From Neostapfia colusana (lineage: Eukaryota > Streptophyta > Magnoliopsida > Poales > Poaceae): 64,000 nt of DNA. The position numbers and the translations under genes were made by a program. A model generated the notes under the pieces. It did no database searches. It was not told the origin of the DNA and saw nothing but the letters and a program-made list of their open reading frames with translations. Shown here piece after piece: positions 58,701 to 64,000 of the stretch; positions within the stretch are counted from its first letter, which is position 1; every line of letters starts with the position of its first letter. The stretch spans positions 31,065,944 through 31,129,943 of the forward strand of contig JASWHV010000019.1 of the NCBI GenBank assembly GCA_030760725.1, given 5' to 3'.

Positions 58701-58984
58701 TTAGTGAATAAACAATTGTAACCTTTGTCGCATAGTTGAGATATTGATAAAAGATTATACTCTAGAGAGTCTACATGTAAAACATTAGATAAGGTGTGTT
58801 GAGAGGATATTTCAATGTTACCACTACCAAGGACCTTTCCTTGGCTGTTGTCTCCAAAGTATATACCTTCACTTGGATCCTTGTTGCACTCGTATTCCAC
58901 AAACATACCTCTCTCTCCGGTCATATGATTTCTGCATCCGCTATCTAGCACCCACTTAGATCCGCCGGAGGAGTAAGCCTGCAA
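55761..58984 (-). pseudogene. pol: pol of Sirevirus-like element E
   Basis: Protease WVLDSGCRNHMTGERG (~58940), GAG-pre-integrase LWHRRLAHVGMRNLQKL (~58515-58570), CSACQAGKQ zinc part, integrase LHMDLFGPIAYISIGG, IRSDNGTEF and PQQNGVSERKNR (~58050-58180), RT with IYVDDIIFG (~56695-56720), RNase H to HVRTEKQLADIFTKPLDEKR near 55800. Breaks: TAG at 58271-58273 (a tryptophan position in integrase) and a frameshift near 56562 between RT and RNase H. Otherwise domain-complete. Confidence 0.93.
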
Positions 58985-60738
58985 AATAGAATTATTTCTG
59001 GGTTTTAGGTACCCAAGCTTGCTTGGGTCCTCTCAGGTTAGTCACAAGAGTCTTAGGCACCCACACACAAGTTTTAAAGTTCTTGTGGCGTGGCCCTGTA
59101 TATTTAGCAATGACTTTTCCATACTTGTTTTTCATGAGAACATAAGAAGCATCAAATGTATGGAACAATGTTTGTTGCTCAGATTCATGGGATTTTTCTT
59201 TAACAAAAATGATCCTATTCTTAGCATGATTAGAAGTGGACATGTGTTTGTTCCTGTCAAAGCCAAGACCATCGTTGACATTGGGAGGTCTAGTGATCAT
59301 ATATGCACTTCGTGCATATTTGATCTTCTCCTTATCAAAGATGCCGTTTTGAGAAGAATGCATGTCATGTGGGGTTGAAGCATTAGAAATTACATTCTTC
59401 TTACTAGAGCAAGTGCAGGTTCTTATTGTTGTCGAGCTCATGTCTTTGGAGGAAGAGCTCTTGGAGGAAGAGGAGTCACTTTGTTTGAGCGACTCAACTT
59501 GCACCTCAAGGATTTTGTTAACTTTTGACAAGTTAGCAAGTTCTTCCTTGATTGCAAGGTGCGAGTCCTATAACTTTGAGTAAATTTCCTTACTCAAGGC
59601 TAGCTCTAACTCAAGTGACTCATTCTTCTCTCTCTCAAGCTCAAGAAGATTTCAACTTCTTGATATCTCTTCATCTCATGGATGAGCATATCTTCTTGTC
59701 GGTTGACATGTTCCTCCTTTTCAAAGATTTCGTTTGACAACATTTCCATTTTCTTTAATGCAATTTTAATTAGCCCTCTAAACAATTCTTCATTATCACT
59801 AGAGCTATCAAAGTCATCAATGGAGGAATTTAGCACAGGAGGAGTAAGTCAAACCTTTTTCTTGCCTTCCTTAGCCATAAGACAAGTGTGGTTGTTCATG
59901 TCCCGTCCTCCCATGTTCGGAAAGAGTGTGACTCTCATAGTTGGTTTCTTGACTGCGAAAGTGGCCATCTCTTCTTCTTCATCGGAGGAGGACTCGTCGT
60001 TTGAGTCCCACTCCTTCCCAATGTGAGCTTGATGGGCTTGTCTTCTTTTTCTGAAATTTTTCTTTTCTTGAGATCTTGTTTCCTTCTTGTTTTTGTTTTC
60101 TTCATAAGTACAGTCCACCATGAAGTGACCATACTCTCCTCAGTTGTAGCAAGTGCGTCGAGCCTTGGATTTTCCTTTATCCTTGCTTTTGCCTTCATGT
60201 GAATTGTTGCCGTGTCTTCTCTTCATCATGCGTTTGAACTTTTTGATGAAGAGTACCATTTCTTCATCATCAAGATCGGTGCTCTCGTCACTTGTATCAC
60301 CATCGTCTTGGTCTTCACGAGTTTCTTTGAGTTTGGATCTGCACGTTGCTTTGAGAGCAACTTCTTTCTATTTAGAAGAGGTGAGCTCGGCTAAGTCTTT
60401 GACGTATTGAGCCTCTTTCTTCATCATTTCATAATTTATGATCTTTCCCAATAACTCATCGGGAGTCATTTTGTGAAACTCGGGGCTTTCTCTAATCATT
60501 GAGCAAAGGTGACGTTTCTTGGCATGAAGGCTCTTATCATCCTTTTGACCACCTCGTGATCAGTCCATTTCTTACTTCCATAGGCACGAATTTTGTTGAT
60601 GAGTGCCTTCATCCGATTGTACATATCTTGAGGTGATTCGCCTTCTTCAATAGCAAATCTCCCCAACTCTCCTTCTAGCATCTCAATTTTGGCTTCACGT
60701 ACAGACCTATTTCTTTCATGAGCTGTCTTGAGGGTATC
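58985..60738 (-). pseudogene. gag: gag of Sirevirus-like element E (multiple frameshifts, cut by F)
   Basis: From the right: capsid part VREAKIEMLEGELGRF ... MRAFMPRNVTFAQ-like segment (60496-60738, UBN2 type), a Lys/Glu-rich segment, zinc knuckle near 60115-60165 whose second Cys codon is TGA, an acidic Ser-rich stretch (DESSSDEEEEMATF), a coiled coil (LKKMEMLSNEIFEKEEHVNR, 59606-59836) and a Ser/Cys-rich tail. Stops and frame changes near 60495, 60140, 59849 and 59600 make it non-functional. The N-terminus is separated by F and lies outside the window. Confidence 0.83.
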
Positions 60739-63700
60739 TGACACGACCCCATTGGTCCTGTCGAGCCAGGATCACGCTGAGGGGTGCTGCGTTGTACAGC
60801 ACCGGATAACACATGTCAAAGGTACAAAGCGGAAGCAGAACTTTTATTACATAAACAGGTTTATGAACATGTTTACATCAAAATAAGTTTAGTCTACACT
60901 CGCGGGCGTAGACTAAGCATCAAGTGCACGTTCAGCCCTTGAACGTGTCCTTGCTAGCACACACGCACACTAACTCTGCGGCGTGCACGACTCCCACTCG
61001 ACGGGGTTCCCCTCCTGGGGTTCCGTCTCCTCTTCGGGAGCCCCTTCCTAATAGAACCCTGCAAAAGCTTCAAACACAAGCAGTGAGCACGAAGGCTCAG
61101 CAAGTCTGACCCGTCTCACCTAAACATGGAACTTCTACATGAGGGTAATGGGTTGCATGAGGTAAAAATCATTTGCACGGACTCGCCTAATTAGTAGAAC
61201 CTTACTTTCAAGTTTTAGCAGCAGGTTGTGGAGAACCTTACGCTAAGGCACATGAGAGAGCCGCAATCAAACAAGAAACACATTTCTCTCATGTACTTTG
61301 CCCAAAGTTGAAAAGAACTTTAGTTAGCTCTAGACTACAGCATATCATTAACAATCAATGTCCATCTTCCAATCAGCAGCATTTTAACATGTGTCTAGCC
61401 TGTTCTTTCTACGTCACGGTACAGTGAACAAGTGGTACTCACTGACCGCGAGGGACGGCGATTATAATCGATTTACACGTGCAGTGTTACCCGAACAACC
61501 CGTCACGTACGCCCGTACTCGATGTTGCCTACAACAACCATCACGGACGCCGTACGCAACTACCTTTCACCCGTCAGCCAAATATTGAACCGGTCCCATC
61601 GTCCCGAGCAAGAGGTCTCTGCACGCGCATCTCCGTGCCGTCAGTCGATTTACACCTCAAGCTCTCAACCTACCCTCTGAACGATGGGCAATGCCTCAAT
61701 ACCCAGCTACCCGAGTTACATCAGTTTCCCGGTTCCCATATAGCCGGTAGGTCTTCGGTACTGTTCTAACTTGTTCAACAGGCCCGCACACGGCTCGGTC
61801 CTCAATCGACACAAGCGGAGCTACAGCACACAGGCCCTAAAGTCCTGCTGCCCTTACTCTCCGCTCGGTCTCATTTTCTTGCCATGTGTATCATGTGCTA
61901 TCTCTACCCGAGCAATGTGCCTCTAGCCTATTATCGCCAGTAGTTCCAACTACTCGACTTGTACCGAATCCTACTCTATCCTAGCAATGCAGTGGCTAAC
62001 GGGGTTTGCACTCCTAAACCCCAACCCATGGTTTTCTTGGCTATGCAGTGGGGTTTCCAAACAAGACTCTAATGCACAGAATAAAGGAAACAAGTATGTG
62101 CTCAAAACAATAAAAATTTGAAAAATGGTTAATGCAAACTGGAGCTTGCCTTGCTGCTCTTGGTCGTAGGATAGCTGTTCCTCCGGAGTAACGAAGTCTA
62201 GGACTTCGGGTTCCTCCTCGACCTTAGCGACTACATGATAAGAGCAATGTATGTATTAATTTAAATGCATTTGTATTATCTTTGAAGTTGTGAAGTCTAT
62301 AACCTTTGCTAGACAGACCTAATGACTGTGAAACTTTCACTGTGGCTTGGTTACAACCTAAACAGAGACTTGGTCAAGTTTTAGTTGCAGCAAAGCTCAT
62401 TTGAGCCCTCCACAATTAATTATGTCCTTGACCTTAATTGGAACTCTTAGGGTGTTCTAGGAATTTTCATGAGACAAACTATGACTTTCTGAAAACTAGA
62501 TTTTCAAAGGGTTCTAATGGAGTTGGTCTCACTTAATTTGGAAGTCCTTAACTAAAGATATGAGCTAAACAATTTCAGAGAAAATTCTGAAAATGTTTCT
62601 GAACATTTTCTATTTTCTCTGGAACAGTTTCACTAATCACACCATTAGGTGCATTAAATGAGCTCAAATGGATCTGAAATTTTTATGGTAGTTCAGGGAT
62701 ATTTTGGTGAATATCCCAGCAAAATTTCAGGATTTTCCTCCACAGGATTCCCCAGTTAAAATTCCTAACAGTTTAAACTTTGAGGAATTAATTCTGGAAA
62801 ATTAAGGGTTTTCATGAAGTGAAACTTGATTTGCTGGAAAGTACTCGGAGAGCTGAATCCAGCAAAATTTGGTTCACTCAATTTGGAGCTTTCTAGCCAA
62901 AGTTATAAGGATTTGAAGTTTGAACTGAAACTGAAATTCGGGAAAAAGTTTAAACTCTGGCTTGTGGGCCCCGCACACAGTGCGTCGTCTCCCTCCTCGC
63001 GCCAACTGCGCGGCGGCGGCGATCTCCGGCGACCCTCGCCGGAACTGAGTTCCCGGCCACCCCCCGGCCCGAAACTTGCCGCCTGCCCCTTTACTGACCC
63101 CCTGGACTCGATGGTGGGGTCGCAGGCCGCCGGCGATGACCGGAAACCCGTGCGCACCGATGACAGCACCTGCTAGGGTTCCGGTGAGGTCAGTCCCGCT
63201 CTCCCGTGCACCAAATTGACCGGAAATCGGTCGGAGAGCATCAGTAGAGCATGGGAACCACGAACCAGGGCTGGGTTGAAGCTAGAAATACCGGCAACTA
63301 GGCTCTCGACGGTGAGCCGAGGTGTTCAGCCATGGCGGCGGGGAAAACAGCCATATCATGGCCGATTCTCGATGGTTTTCTCTAATTCCAGTTCGAGCGT
63401 GGGCGCTATCGTGCGTAGAAGCTACTAGGTAACGAGTTCGTCCAACCCTCGTGCATAGAGCACGAATTTCACCCGAAGGTGAGCTCGGTCCTTATGAACT
63501 GATCAAGAGCAAATTTGGAAATTCTCGGCCGAGGGTTGATCAATCGCCAAACGGCTTTCGGCTACTCCATCTACATACAATCACGCACCTTTCTTGTGTA
63601 GAGAAGAGGACGTGACAACGGCTGTGCTGTGCTGTCCACGAGAGCCCGATCGGCGGCGATGCTTGGTTCGCCGGAGAAATGGTTCGGTACAGCTCGAGGA

Positions 63701-64000
63701 CGCTTGCTCACTGGCCAACACGGCGTCTAGGAGGTTGCTCACGATCTCTTGGTGCTGTTTTGCTGTGGAGGAGGTGGTGCTCGCGAGTGATCGGGCTTGA
63801 TCAAACGTGGGCTCGGGCGGCGGCGATGGCAGTGGAAGAACAGGTCTTGCACGTCGGTAGCTCGGGGAATGGGCGACTGAAGCACGCCGGGGAGGGGATA
63901 AGTAGCCCGGCGACTGGTCTCCGGCTTGGGGCGCGCAGCAGGAGCTGGCGCCGGCTGCCCCCTCGGTGGCGCGCGCGCACTGCACCCGGGAACCGATGGA
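60739..64000 (-). repeat. Element F: A/B-family gypsy LTR inserted in the gag of E
   Basis: Minus-strand LTR, 3262 bp of an expected ~3.9 kb, beginning with its CA end (TGACACGACC on the plus strand) directly against E's gag; GTATC at 60734-60738 is the likely target copy. No PBS adjoins it, so it is a solo LTR or the 3' LTR of a larger element. It keeps the stem-loop (61250-61294, perfect stem), CGATTATAATCG (~61461-61472) and exon-like block 1, while block 2 has a stop. The frame 63581-63985 in the GC-rich core is open here but not in the B copies. Confidence 0.93.

Larger units (their letters stand above)
51565..60738 (-). mobile_element. Element E: Sirevirus-like Ty1/copia element, 3' LTR to gag
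   Basis: Minus strand: 3' LTR 51565-52980, polypurine tract, accessory ORF 53342-54874, its upstream region, pol 55761-58984, gag 58985-60738, where F interrupts it. The 5' end and 5' LTR lie beyond the window. LTR palindromes, long gag, repeated polypurine tracts and an ORF after pol fit the Sirevirus genus. Confidence 0.92.

Overview
The window is plant nuclear DNA, most likely from a grass (Poaceae), and consists entirely of nested LTR retrotransposons; I find no host gene, rRNA, tRNA gene or CRISPR array. The grass assignment is inferred from two things: long-LTR Tekay/Del-like Ty3/gypsy chromoviruses, and Sirevirus-like Ty1/copia LTRs carrying arrays of the palindrome ACCGGACTAGTCCGGT. 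The species cannot be named from this sequence alone.

Layout, left to right. (A) 1-6018, minus: 5' part of a gypsy element (gag, an extra ORF0, leader, PBS, 5' LTR) inserted in the integrase region of (G) 6019-8846, minus, a decayed gypsy gag-pol. At 8846/8847 G is joined head to head to (H) 8847-10817, plus, a truncated gypsy of the A/B family. H is interrupted by (C), a plus-strand gypsy starting at 10818. C's 5' LTR is cut twice: by copia element (D, minus) at 13522-24562 (TSD GAGAT), which itself carries a Sirevirus-type solo LTR at 16047-17389 (TSD ATGAA); and by (B) at 25656-40841 (TSD ACTAT), a full-length plus-strand gypsy with two 3.92-kb LTRs, ORF0 and gag-pol. C's internal region is 41381-47705. 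Its 3' LTR (from 47706) is cut at 51564 by (E), a minus-strand Sirevirus with an accessory ORF. E's gag is cut at 60738 by (F), an A/B-family LTR in minus orientation running off the window. The order of insertion is therefore H, then C, then B, D and E in C, then the solo-LTR parent in D and F in E.

How the parts work together: each autonomous element has LTRs (promoter and terminator), a PBS for initiator tRNA-Met, gag, protease, reverse transcriptase, RNase H and integrase, and a polypurine tract. All pol genes seen here carry stops or frameshifts; B is the least damaged (two in-frame stops).

The most interesting material is outside the standard genes: (1) a chain of structured elements in the LTRs of two diverged gypsy families, with compensatory base changes in the stems around a conserved loop; (2) ORF0, a 314-codon coiled-coil ORF upstream of gag, with 3' splice-site consensus exactly before both ORF0 and gag and AG|GT recursive-type sites in the leader; (3) short exon-like coding blocks inside the A/B/F LTRs; (4) a 511-codon accessory ORF in Sirevirus E behind its own LTR-like promoter region. 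All boundaries were set by reading and hand alignment.
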